Assembly: GCA_015227615.1 (NCBI GenBank)
Contig: JAALGZ010000012.1
Location: 1,240,001 to 1,304,000, forward strand
DNA length: 64,000 nt
Reading direction: 5' to 3'
Source: Labyrinthula sp. Ha
Taxonomy: Eukaryota > Sar > Bigyra > Labyrinthulida > Labyrinthulaceae
Positions 11,649 to 22,600 of the stretch are shown one piece after another (within the stretch, counting starts at the first letter, position 1; each line of letters begins with the position of its first letter). Made by a program: the position numbers and the translations under genes. Under the pieces are notes generated by a model. The model did not search any database, was not told the DNA's origin, and was given only the letters and a program-made list of their open reading frames with translations.

Positions 11649-12092
11649 ATGAAGAAGAAGGTCTCCTTTTGCTTTGAAACAAGCAAAACAACCTTGGGCT
11701 CAAAGGTGCAGAGCCCTCGAAGCCCTGGTAGAAGTGCATATGCTCCAAAGCAATATTCGCTGCAGTGTTTGAGACGGAATCAAAACTTGAATCGAGCTAA
11801 CTTAGCTAAAGAAGAAGCTGCAGCTGCTCGCAGACAGGCACAGATGGAGCAGGCTAGAGTTACTGTGCAGAACAAGCAAATTTTCAGTCTCAAGCGCAGC
11901 AGAAGTACGCTCTCACTTTCGGAAAGCACTTTGGAAGCTCTTGCAAGTGAGGGTGAAGATACGGATTCATCCGAGTTCTCCGATGATTTAGTGAAAGAGC
12001 AAGCAATAGCTTACGCACCGAATTTCAGCTTAGCTAACAAGGTGCAATCTGCAAATCCATTTGTCAAGAAAGAGTGGGTTAACTATGGCTAA
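11649..12092 (+). CDS. Basic, Ser/Arg-rich hypothetical protein
   Basis: An intronless frame gives about 147 residues from the ATG at 11649; the frame is open back to 11496 but without an earlier ATG. The order along the protein is: Lys-rich start (MKKKVSFCFETSK), a SPRSPGRS stretch with possible phosphorylation sites, an Ala/Arg helix (LAKEEAAAARRQAQMEQAR), SLKRSRSTLSLSESTLE, an acidic patch (EGEDTDSSEFSDD) and the end NPFVKKEWVNYG. No catalytic domain is visible. The composition suggests a mostly disordered, perhaps nuclear or cytoskeletal regulatory protein. I do not recognise the family. The gap of about 0.85 kb before the next gene holds only spurious minus-strand frames. Confidence 0.55.
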   Translation: MKKKVSFCFETSKTTLGSKVQSPRSPGRSAYAPKQYSLQCLRRNQNLNRANLAKEEAAAARRQAQMEQARVTVQNKQIFSLKRSRSTLSLSESTLEALASEGEDTDSSEFSDDLVKEQAIAYAPNFSLANKVQSANPFVKKEWVNYG

Positions 12093-12945
12093 GTATTGGA
12101 ACGCTAATGCTGTGTGCAAAGATTTGCCAAGGTGGTTGATTTTTGAGATTTCTGTCAAGAAGTAGTTGTAGGTCGTTCGTTATAAATAGTAAGTTGATTC
12201 TAAAGGGTGAACAAAATTCTTTTATGTTTTCTTTTGAAAAATTGAATTTAAGTTGTCTCTGTGTGTGAGTAGCTGTAGTGGTGGTTTGAAGAAGAGTAAC
12301 TACATACAAATTATTGACGCATGTTTTACAACAGTGTATAACCTTTTTTTGAAGGTTAGTTTCAAATAGAACCGGAAAAGAGGATCCTTCGCCGTTTCTT
12401 TTACCTGACATGACAGAATGTATTTTGTTCAGATTGAGTAAGTTCTGAGTCGGGTTATCTTCAAGGTATGCTAGGGGAAGCTTCTAAAAGGCAAACGGAA
12501 TTGCACAGGAACAGTAGGTACTAAGAATAAAAAACCTGAACGAATGCGCTTCCTTGAAATGAAAACAATTGTTTCCATTTGATGATGTTGCCAGCTGGTT
12601 ACACCACTAGTTTGAACTTGATTAACATGCTCACTCAGATGATGGCAAGCACGTATAGTGCATATTTTCCAAGGGACTTTGCAATTATTTTATGGCCTCT
12701 CATCAACGAGATAAGTATCAAAGTGATATTGTATTCTTAAAGACAAACTTAATACAAGGTCCTTCTGTTGATGCAAGAACTTCGGTACTAGGAAAGAAAA
12801 ATTAAAACGACAGTATACATTAATTATCAACGGCCTATCGACTAAGAAAGACTAAATAATAAAATGATATACTATCCATCAATAGAATAACATTTTTCTT
12901 TTTTTCTCTTTCGTAGCTTTGAGGTTTCTATTAAAAAGATATCTT
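12093..12945. other. Intergenic region upstream of the ROGDI-like gene
   Basis: Nothing gene-like is visible on the plus strand. Minus-strand frames at about 12079-12411 and 12872-13185 have no recognisable domain, and the second overlaps the well-supported exons of the next gene. Confidence 0.4.
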
Positions 12946-12955
12946 GCCACGTCAT
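12946..12955 (+). promoter_or_regulatory. GCCACGTCAT motif upstream of the ROGDI-like gene
   Basis: An exact copy of the ten-base motif also found at 6090, 58077 and 63517. It lies 40 bases before the ATG at 12986, a proximal-promoter or 5' UTR position. Confidence 0.4.
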
Positions 12956-12985
12956 ATAGGCAATACTTGACAAGAAAAAATTCAC

Positions 12986-14347
12986 ATGGAAACAGAGAAA
13001 GAAAAAGATACAAGAGTACACACAGCATTCAACACGGGCAAAGAAACCGACCATGATAGAAGGGAATGGGTATTTTTATTTATGAAAGGATAGCTCTTAG
13101 TTAATTCCATGGGTTGAAAACTTTCTTTTTGACTTAAAACCAGCCTTGAAAAAGGTTCAAGATGACGTTGAGAAACTATTGGCAATCACAACTCCAAACC
13201 TCGAGGCAAAGGGTCCTTTGGTTGAAAATTCACTTTTTTCAAATGTTGCCAGCTCATCAGCAGCGCCATTTAGAACTCTTTCGAACTCCTCTCATGACGA
13301 TTTAAATATAGTTATGCACCTGAACGGATACTTAATCCCGCACGCCTCTGTTGATTTCAAGCTACATAAATATTCCAAAGGAACAAAAGAGAAAATATTT
13401 AACACCCAAGTTAGAAATCCTAGTTTTCCGATTGTTTTGGATCAAGTGTTCAAAGTCCATAATATATTGGAAGACTTGAAAACTAGTTTGGCTAGTTTTC
13501 ATTTAACAACTCTTGAGAACAAGCTCAAGAAGAATTTACCAGATGACAGCGGTGATTTTTCAAAGCAAGATTCTTTATCAATTCTAACTGAAAATGCAAA
13601 GAAACTTGTTTCCAGCAGTCAGTCTCCACAGTTCTCCCCTAAGAGTTTTCTACAGGTGGTTGAAAAGTGTCTCAAGCAAGTTAGGCATAGCGTTGTGCAA
13701 CTGGAGTATCCGTCTAAAGTATCCATTATACGTTATTTACTTTAGAATTGTTTTCCGCAGAGATTAAAACCCTCTGCACTCCGAAATTTGCATTTTGATC
13801 CTGATTTGCCAGAAGAGGTTCTTCTTGAGTTTAGTGTACTACAACACGAATTGCATGTGACTGCAACCTCACTGCACATTAAGAATGGTGGTTTTATTTT
13901 TTTTTGTGAAGATTAGAGATTAATCTTGAGAAAGATTCGGAAGAGAACGAAGATCAAGAATCAAGACAACAAAGCTTAGAAGTAGAGGAGAACTACATGG
14001 AAAATATGCAAGAAGGAGCGTTCATGCACGGAAGCGAAATAGCACAAAAATTTGCTGGAAAAAATTTTTATTTTTCATCCAAGGACTTAGAACTGAAAGA
14101 GGGAGAATTTATACAAGCAAAGGTTTTAGACCAAATCACCATTATTTTCTCCAGTGTGGTGTTCAAGGAACTACTAACAGGAATTAGAGGCTTAACTCCA
14201 ACTCTTACCCGTTTGCTCAATAATTTGCAGGTCATATGTGAATTGGAGGAAGATACTAAGAAGAATCATCATACTCAAGCAGAAGCCACTGCTCATGTTG
14301 CTCTAAGCGATACATATGGAAACAATGTCTCAGACTGGTTATTTTAG
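12986..14347 (+). CDS. ROGDI/RAV2-like V-ATPase assembly factor, four exons
   Basis: The exons are 12986-13069, 13101-13718, 13746-13887 and 13917-14347. The introns are 31, 27 and 29 nt and the frame is kept throughout, giving 424 residues. The N-terminus reads REWLIPWVENFLFDLKPALK, like the ROGDI family's E-W-L-(x)-E-x-L-x-x-L-x-x-L opening. A helical segment follows (VHNILEDLKTSLASFHL), then FPQRLKPSALRNLHFDPDLP followed by EVLLEFSVLQHELHVTATSL, like the family's FxPxLPxDvvvEFxixxxxL stretch, and a C-terminal helical hairpin (LTPTLTRLLNNLQVICELEE). ROGDI and yeast Rav2 are partners in the RAVE/rabconnectin complexes that assemble the vacuolar proton pump. The assignment rests on motif order and is moderate. 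The end is ambiguous: 14327-14347 also reads as a 21-nt GT..AG intron, which would give a slightly different C-terminus. Confidence 0.6.
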
Positions 14348-15410
14348 TTCTTACATGGATGATATAATGTCTATAACCTGTGTAACAGTTTATTGACTCT
14401 CATCTACAGTAATTCTAAATTATTTCTAGGTCCTGTAAGAATAGATGCCGTGCTTTCAATGTTACACAGCTGCAGAGGTCTATAACGCGTTACTGCCTCA
14501 TTATGACTTTTGCACCGCATTTAAAGTTTTACAAGCAACTGCTTAAATTCTTTTTTCCATACGCATTAAAAAGCATTTTAATTAGCTTAGTTTATGGATG
14601 TTATAAGTTGTAACACTTCTTGAACATACTGAAATGGAATTTAATATTTTTTCTGCAAACTATCTATAAAACTAATGCTCGTCCACATGTAATACTTCTA
14701 ACCAATGGCTTAGGTAAAATGCTAAAAACGCTAAGGTTGCTACACTTATTAGGTTGAAGCTATATCTATACTAGAAATACAATGATCTACATTCAATGAA
14801 CCCTATCCAGAAAAATATGGCTTAAGTGAGGTGAGCACCTTTGCAAGGGCTGAACTGCCAATGGCCGTGAGAATGGATTGATTTCTAATTTGAAGATCGG
14901 GTAGGCCATAAGAACTTCAAAAAAAAATACTGACACATTAACACCACAGCTGAAATCATGGTTCACATAAATAATCTACACTCTCAAAAAAAATAACCAA
15001 TAAATGATATCTGGGTAGTTCGTGTGTTGTATCTAGTAGGATGGAATATAGATGGATATTTTTCAAATAAATTTAAAAAGACTCCTGGAAACTGATTTCG
15101 TACACAGTAATTCCTCCAGTTATTGTTTTCTTAAAATATAATTCAAATAAATATTCTCTACGTAAAACACCTATTCCAGATTTTACCAACTTCATGTTAA
15201 CATTTTCAGAAAGTCTTACTTCACCTGTAACCTTTCTCGTCACACGTCAAACCTTTTCTTGCCAAGTTAAAAACACAAGACTTTCTTACGAAGAGTTACA
15301 ACAGCGTCAGTAATTAACGTGTGAGCTAACCCAAGCGTTTGAATGAACTTCACTTCATCATCTATTAGGCTACCTTGGTACTTCCTTACTTATGTTTTAT
15401 TTTTGAAAAA

Positions 15411-15635
15411 ATGTTCTTCGTGTCTAATACAATTGGCTTGGAAGACGTAATTCAAATCCCTTTGATCAAACTTAATGATGACATCAAACTTGCAAGTAAG
15501 TGTCTTACAACAGTTTATTTTGCATCTTCTAAGTATTTTTCCATCTTAATTGGATTTTTAGTTTTTAAACAGAAAAATGCAGTGGGAGATGCGCCTTCTC
15601 AAACGAATTCGCCTTGGAATAAACTTACGAAATAG
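15411..15635 (+). CDS. Short frame weakly resembling the N-terminus of an Rpb7/Rpc25-type RNA polymerase subunit
   Basis: The ATG at 15411 opens MFFVSNTIGLEDVIQIPLIK, then LNDDIKLA and, further on, ILIGFLVFKQKNAVGDAPSQ. The order (MF-V..., D-V-I-P, L-N-D-I, then G-L/F-x-V near G-D) recalls Rpc25/Rpb7 N-terminal domains. The downstream part of such a protein is not found. It could be a gene fragment, a pseudogene or chance. Confidence 0.2.
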   Translation: MFFVSNTIGLEDVIQIPLIKLNDDIKLASKCLTTVYFASSKYFSILIGFLVFKQKNAVGDAPSQTNSPWNKLTK

Positions 15636-16599
15636 ATAATACAATTTCGTTGACGTTTTCTCCCTATTAATACCGTTAATTTTTTCAATAAGCATTTTTT
15701 GTCCTACAAAGTTGCTTTTCTACATTTTGGGTTTACCCCTTTCATTTTTTCTTTGCATCCGTTATTTACATTTTGTTAGTACAAATTTAGGCTATGTGGC
15801 GTTTCTCTTTCTAATCAATGAAATTCATATGAGCCAGTGACTACACAATGAAAAGACTGTAGTCCTGTAAATCTGTATGCGATTACAGTCACACAATAGG
15901 TTACCTTTGGTGTTGTTGTTTAATAGAATATAGCTAGTTGAGCATGACTAAAGTTAATTCGGCAATAATTATTCGGAGCTACTTATTTCTTCAGTAATAG
16001 CTCAACCAATGACATAATAAGAAAATGAAGATAGAAAAGTACAGTAGATTGCAACCTTAGAGTTTTGTAAATAAGTAAATTAAAATGCTGGAAATCTAAT
16101 ACTAGGAAGCGATCGTTTGTTAATAAGTCCAGTATTAGTATATGAACAGAAACCTTGGGTTGTTGAAGTTTCGGTAATAAATTAGCTACTACACTTCAAG
16201 GAATCAAGTGGTACTTTGACACATTACAAGAACCTAGAAACTATATTTAAAAAAAACAAGTAGCTTGGGAAGTCAAGTAAAGGCAAACCTAATCTATATT
16301 CTTCTTCACCTAAACAGCAGCTCACAAAGAAAAGTTCTATCCAGGGTTTGGTTCTAACTATTTATTCACCAATTAAATATGAGATGAGAGTGACATATAC
16401 CATCACTAGCTTTCTGTAGGCATGGAAAATTTTACTTTATTTCTTATTTCTCAACTGCTTAAGAAAAGTGAAGGGGTTCTCTTTGTGCTCTGTGTACATA
16501 TTTAAAATATTTATATTCATTCGGTTATCAAATATTATATTATTACCAACTGGATAGAATAGAAGTATTAAGTATATATTTTAAGAAATTAGGACAAAA

Positions 16600-16930
16600 T
16601 CCATCAGAGAAAATAATTAAAATAAAGCATCAAATTAAAGAGTGTCGCTAACTTCAATCTAAGATTTAAAAAACAAAATACTCAATGCGAGTAATTTGAC
16701 ATAGGGTGATAGCAACCTAACTATTTATGCAACTTTTATAAAGTGCTATAGAACTATACTTTAGTTTTCTTTTGTGCCTCTTTTGTTTCTTAGACTTTAG
16801 GTTGACGTTCCTAGTGCCTGATTGATTTCAGTACGAACGTATAACATTCTTGGTAGTAACTTCACCTCAGTTTCGAATATCTGACTGTTCGACCATTTAT
16901 TCCAAGCAGATAAAAAAGTACCCAATGTGT
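16600..16930 (+). repeat. Dispersed repeat family 1, copy A
   Basis: About 200 bases from 16731 align in the same orientation with 46545-46740. Shared words include TTTATAAAGTG, TTTTAGTTTTCTTTTGT followed by CCTCTTTT, CCTCAGTTTC.A.TATCTGAC and CAGATAAA. Similarity fades upstream to about 16600. By eye the copies differ at roughly a third of positions, so they are old. No coding capacity is visible. Confidence 0.6.
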
Positions 16931-18547
16931 GTTTTTTTCTCGTATGGTAACATATGTAAGTTACTTTATATGTTTCAATTCGGGTAACTTACGGATACCA
17001 CCATAGAGGCAGAATCATTATCTTATCATCATGAGTTCTGTACATTCCAAGTGAGAGTTCAAGCTAAGTCATAGCCGAAATTACATGTTTCTGCTTTTTA
17101 ATTAATTTATACCAACTACAAGCCTTGCTACGGACTATTGACTTTCGCGAAGCAATATGTGGCCATTCCATCAAAGAAGAGGAGTTTGAATATAGCTTTG
17201 TTAGTTATTTAGTCAGAGTAGGTACCTATGATCATACCTTTTTCTGTCCCGCAGTATTTCAGTTTTTTGATGATGAGCAAGACTCTACAAGCTCTATCTT
17301 TGGTTGTGCTTTATTGTGATAAGTTGTAGGTTCTATCACGAAAAGACTAATATATAGGCAAGGGTCATTATCAAAGAAAGCCCATATTACGTAATAGTAG
17401 GTAAATATGCTAGCGCATAGATTGTGAGGTAAATGGTTAAGTAATGCATCGATACAGTAACACTCAAAACTAATAAAGACTAAACATATCGTTGTTGAGT
17501 TAACCATATTGGATGCATTTTTGAGAACCAACAATTTCTTTCAGGAACTCTTATTATTTGTAACAATCCTTAGTGTACCAAAGTTCTTATATCTTTGGGT
17601 CATGCACAGAAAATTTACGAAATCTTTATCTATAGTTTCACTTCATAGATCAATGCTCATACTATGTATAAAGATTGCTCAGAAGCTAGATTCGCTGTAG
17701 TGACTCGCTACTCATGTAGTTTTTCTTTCAATTCTTGGTATTCTCCTTAATATCATACATTATCTATACTATTATTACCAATAGAATCGATTTGACAGTT
17801 TTTCCGTTTGCAATTAGTAAAACCATCAAGACTCCCTCGTAGTATCCTAGTAGAAGTCTTTCTTGGTGTATGCTAAGCACAAAGTATGGAGTTTTTGGTT
17901 TAGTAGTTTTAGATTAAATTATAGACTGCATAGAATGTAGTGCTCATAATTTTTTCATGGAGAAATAACTTGTTTACAGAGTTTCCTGTACCAGTAGACC
18001 CCCAACCACGGTAGATATTACAAGAATGGCTGCTGTGTTTATGAAAGTGTACTGATTCAATAGCTTATAAATTTTAATTATCATAGTTTTTTTCTAAGCT
18101 TTTTTTGTTTTTCAACTGCGCAGATCTTATTGGTCACGTTCAATGAAAGCATTATTATTTAGGATTAAAGAATGGAGTTGACACAAAGCACCTTGAACTG
18201 AAAAATGTAGACCTTGAAACTGTTTTACGATTTTTTGAAGAAGTTCTCTATTCGTTGTTCCACTAATAACTTTACACTCAACAAGGTTTCATTTTGGACA
18301 AAACATATGAACTCAGAACTCTATGAAACGCATCTTAAGAAGTCTTCCTTCCTAGACAGTAGCTTTTTTCTTAGCAAGAAAACTGCAACATGTACATAAA
18401 ATTATGAAGACACAGGGCAAGCTAAGCTTTCGCGCCACTCAAAAAGCTCGCAACGCTGGAAGAAAACTATAATAGCGTCAGAGAGCATGAAAGGCTTAAT
18501 AGTTTATTCTTTCACCTATACTCAAGCAATGAAGAAGTAGAATTATT

Positions 18548-19168
18548 TTATTCTGTTTCTTTCACAAAATCCTTGAACTCTAAAAGCCAGTTTAGATACA
18601 GATCTTGTTCCTTTGCCTCTGCTATTTCTGCTAACAACATTCCGAACGAATCATCAACACCTTTGCTAATCAGATACTCGAACATGCTAGTTGTAAGCTC
18701 TTCATCCAGTTCACCAATTTTTGGGGAATAAACATTATCTGCACCAGATTTCTCTACAGCAACCTCCTCTATTTCAATTTCACCAAAACGTTCTTGATCC
18801 TCCTCATCAAAGTTTCTTCTAGCAATACAATTCATGGACAACTGTTTAGCGGATCCAGTAAGTATGAACTCAAAAGGAACAGCTAACTCTTCATCAGAAT
18901 TTGCTTCAAACAAAGCAGGATCAAAACTAACTGTGGCATTTCCATTCACAAGCTTGATAAGATTATCTGTTTCTTTCTCAAGACTGAATACCGAGTCAGA
19001 TTCTGCCAAGAGTTCTGCTATGGTAGGGTTGGCAGCGGAATCTTCCTTTGCATGACCAATTTCATCGTCCAAAGCTGCAATCAGAGAAGAAGAATTTCGA
19101 AGTGTTAGTACTCTCACACTTAATGTATGTTTTACTTGTCTTCTGGCAACAGTTCTGACTAAGTTCAT
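18548..19168 (-). CDS. MAM33/p32 (C1QBP) family mitochondrial matrix protein
   Basis: An intronless gene of 206 residues. It starts with a basic, Arg-rich presequence-like segment (MNLVRTVARRQVKHTLSVRV) suited to mitochondrial import. The p32 core follows: LIAALDDEIGHAKE near residue 30, a strand-rich acidic middle, and the diagnostic C-terminal helices (GELDEELTTSMFEYLISKGV, then FGMLLAEIAEAKEQDLYLNW and LLEFKDFVK). Family members form acidic doughnut-shaped trimers in the mitochondrial matrix and support mitochondrial translation and ribosome assembly. The start codon is 93 bases from that of the divergently transcribed LYR-like gene, so the two probably share a promoter region. Confidence 0.9.
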   Translation of the reverse strand: MNLVRTVARRQVKHTLSVRVLTLRNSSSLIAALDDEIGHAKEDSAANPTIAELLAESDSVFSLEKETDNLIKLVNGNATVSFDPALFEANSDEELAVPFEFILTGSAKQLSMNCIARRNFDEEDQERFGEIEIEEVAVEKSGADNVYSPKIGELDEELTTSMFEYLISKGVDDSFGMLLAEIAEAKEQDLYLNWLLEFKDFVKETE

Positions 19169-19261
19169 TCTTTATCTGCTGATGGATATATTTGGTTTGT
19201 TATAGTCGTTAATATGATTGGACAAAATGCTCATTCTAGTAAAATGATTGGTTAGTAAAAA

Positions 19262-19660
19262 ATGATACGAGATAATCGAAGACCCTTTGTTTTGTATAAA
19301 CAGTTGTTGAAGGCTGCTAAACAAATACCGAATAAGACAGAGAGAAATCAAAATTTAAATGAAATACGAGAAACCTTTAGAAAACATTTAACACCAGCTT
19401 TGCTTGGCTCAGAACAAGGAGAGGCGGATTTCCAGAAACTAGTGGATCTAGCTGATTCTAAATTGTCTTACCTAAAAATTGTAACACCCAGAGAGACTGG
19501 AATGACACCTAAGAAGAAAAAGTTTATCTTCAAGGATGGGGAAAAAATAGAAGGAACTTCTATTGTAGATAAAAAAGCCTATAAATCTGGATTAGACCCT
19601 GATGACTTGGCGAGACATCAGTACTTATTAGAAAGACAACACTTCATGCACAGAAAGTAA
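19262..19660 (+). CDS. Small LYR-like (complex1_LYR family) mitochondrial protein
   Basis: 132 residues with no intron. Near the N-terminus, PFVLYKQLLKAAKQIPNKTE and IRETFRKHL match the LYR-motif pattern: L-Y-(R/K)-x-L-L, a helix, then I-R-x-x-F-R. Here the motif reads LYK rather than LYR. LYR proteins are small assembly factors or accessory subunits for respiratory complexes and Fe-S cluster delivery. The C-terminal half (KKKKFIFKDGEKIEGTSIVD onward) is basic and not informative, so I cannot pick the orthologue. It is divergent from the p32 gene, which is also mitochondrial, and its stop is 15 bases from the stop of RRP5 on the other strand. Confidence 0.65.
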   Translation: MIRDNRRPFVLYKQLLKAAKQIPNKTERNQNLNEIRETFRKHLTPALLGSEQGEADFQKLVDLADSKLSYLKIVTPRETGMTPKKKKFIFKDGEKIEGTSIVDKKAYKSGLDPDDLARHQYLLERQHFMHRK

Positions 19661-19675
19661 TTCTGAAAATAACCC

Positions 19676-22600
19676 TCACTGATTTTGCTTCATTGCCACT
19701 TCTCCGAATTTTTTCATATTCAAGATTTTGAATCTTTCCTCTTCTGAATTCTCGTTTGTTACTTTCTTTAATAAGTCCTTATCCTCACACAGAGTTGTCA
19801 GAAACATCTTGTCTTTGGTATATCTCCCTGTGATAACTTCCAATCCAAACTTTGGCAAACTATTTGCTATGATTTTGGTCTTAGATGAATCAGTCAAATT
19901 GGAAAGAAATACCACATTCATACCTCCACAAACGTTTTCCTTGATTTCTACTACTTTTGCTTGAATTACCTGCTCTGACTTGAGAGAGACAAAATCATCT
20001 GCATCTGTGCAATGAATAACACACAAAGTTCGTTTCTTCAAGATTCCAATCTTCTTTCCATCTAATACCTTGCAAACAGCTACTGGCCCTGGAATGAATT
20101 TGTTAAGTTTCTTATCTAAGCGTTCTTGTATTCTTTCAACTTTGCATAAAAAAGCTTTTCCTACTTCAATGGCGATTTTATCTGCAACACCTAGTGAGCT
20201 ATAACTTCTTGCTCGTTTTCTTTGATTTGAAGCTTCGACTAAGCTTGCGAGTGCGAGTTTCTTATACGGGGTACAGTTGGTAAGCTTGACCTGTTCTTCC
20301 AAGTCCAAAACTTTTAGGTTAGCTTCATCGAATGAATTTATTGCTCTATACACCAGAACAAGTTGAATACCTTCCTGGTCTTCTTGTTCCTCAACTTTGA
20401 ATACAAAGTACTCAGCAGTCTTGAACACAAGCACAGCCTCAACAAACTCTTCTTTAGAAGCAGTCATCTTTTCATTCTTTCCAAACATGAGACAATTCAT
20501 ATTGTACCCTAAGGGAATAGCGCTAACTTTTGTTTTGTTATTAGGATCTTCTATATAAACATGATTCTTTAGAGCCCTAAACGTTTTTTCATTTTCATCG
20601 CTAGTCTTGCAATATACCTTGTCATTACCCACTTTCGAGATTCTTGCTGGAACAGGATATAGTGCACTAGAACTTCTTAAGCTCTGAATAAGTTCTTCTC
20701 CTACAAATTTCTGGAACCAAGTATAAATTTTCTTGCCGATTTTAGATTTAACAATATGATTAATGTCCAAGTAGTACACTGACAAGTTCGCGGAAGAACG
20801 ATGCTCAACAACAACTGTTTGATGTAAATGAAGGTTTTCATTAGGTTTGCTAACCCACGAAGAAGCAATATTTGCATTTGGCACCAATACAGTCTTAGTA
20901 AGTTCACTGAATAGCTTCACATTAACTCCATTGCCCTGAAATGACGAAACATAGCCTAGAGAGAACCCAGCAAAATCTTCTTTTTTGGAGAGAAATTGCT
21001 GGAACGAAGGTTTGTTCGTAAGTATTGGTTTGCCTGCAGAAGAATAATCAACAATGAACAAATCAGAAAACTCTTGGTCAACATAACTATTCTGGTTCAA
21101 TTTTTCTACGGAATGCTTGAGGTGGCGATCAGTCAAATTGGCAAAGGGTAGTATCGCATTGACTTTAGAATCATCAAGCTCAATTTCAACTTGAAAAAGC
21201 TCATTTTCTATTGCAACAATTTTCCCAGTCACTTTAGAGCCTAGTTGCTTCTGATTACCCTCTATTTCGTTAGGACCATCGTTTGTGGCAGTAATCAATG
21301 AAAACTTAAACTTGGCTGATTCCTTGACTTCATCCACACTGAGAATTTTGAGAATACGGAGTCGTAAAGGTTGACCTATCTAAAAAATAAATATATATGA
21401 AAGAATTCTAAGGTGAAGAAAATAAATTTCACCAACTCTCTTCTGTCAAACTCAATTGCTCAAGAAAAACTCTCAAACAGGATATGAGTAGACCTTATTC
21501 CACGAATATAACAGACAGTGAAAAAACACCATCCTGACTTTATGTGGCAAAATTAAAGCATTTACCTCAAAGGACTTTAAAGGATCAGAAACTCCATATT
21601 CTGCCAATTCCAATTCTTCAATAATTCCCCAAAACTTTCCATAAAGTGTAATAAACACCCTTCCAGCTTTTCCATTTATCTTAGAAACAACTCCATCAAC
21701 AACAACATTGTCCTGCTCAAAATTTATCCCTTCTACAAACTCAAGATCCTCGAACACAGGGAGATTTGAATTAATCAGACTTGCTTTCGCAACAAACACC
21801 ACTTTTACATTTATTCCCTTAGACTCTCTTTCTTTGCTTTCTTTATTTTCAATCTTCCAAACCTAGAGGTTATAAAACTAAACAAAAAGTACTCTGACTT
21901 CAATCTCTTCGTTCTGGCGGTGTTTAGAGAGATAGCCAGTCACACTCCGTTTCAAATCGGAGAGCAAGTCTTTTGGAATGAAACCTTTTAATGAATAGTT
22001 CAACCCAAAATTGACAATAACACCGGAATTAATGTGTTTTCTATAATTTTCAGGAGCTATTCTTACAATCATTTTCTTTCCAATGGAGAGATCATCATAA
22101 GAAAATACGTCTTGATCGGAGATTAATGATTTTTTATTGGCTGAAAGCTGAAAAACCTGATCATACACGTTCAACGCGATGCATCTGGCTGCTTTTACTT
22201 CATTTCTTGCAGAAATAACTTCAGTCAACTTGGTATCCTTAGATTTAGGAATAAACCCCAGAAAAGAAATTTCATCATCTTGCGCAAAAATAAAACAACC
22301 ATTTGGAACTTTTAGCGCCACCTTAAGTGAAGACAACAACTTTCCCTTCAGCATGGCAAGATCAAGCAATTCATCTTTAGTTAACCCTGAAGTTCGAACC
22401 GCTTCCACAATAATTTCCTTGCTCTCTCTATCTAAAGCCAAGACTCGAAACAGAAACTTTTGCCCAACTAATTCTTCTAATTTCTTAATTACTTTTTTTT
22501 CTGAGCCTTGAATCTCTTCTTCAAACAGTTCATTTTTTAGATTATTTAGCAAGGATACAACTGGACAAAAGGCCTCAAATGATCCGAATCGAATTTTGAA

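Larger units (their letters stand above)
14348..18547. other. Gene-poor AT-rich region with a dispersed repeat copy
   Basis: These 4.2 kb contain no confident gene. They hold one copy of a dispersed repeat (about 16600-16930) and several chance frames without ATG starts (near 17125, 17509 and 18214). No RNA gene was recognised. Confidence 0.5.
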
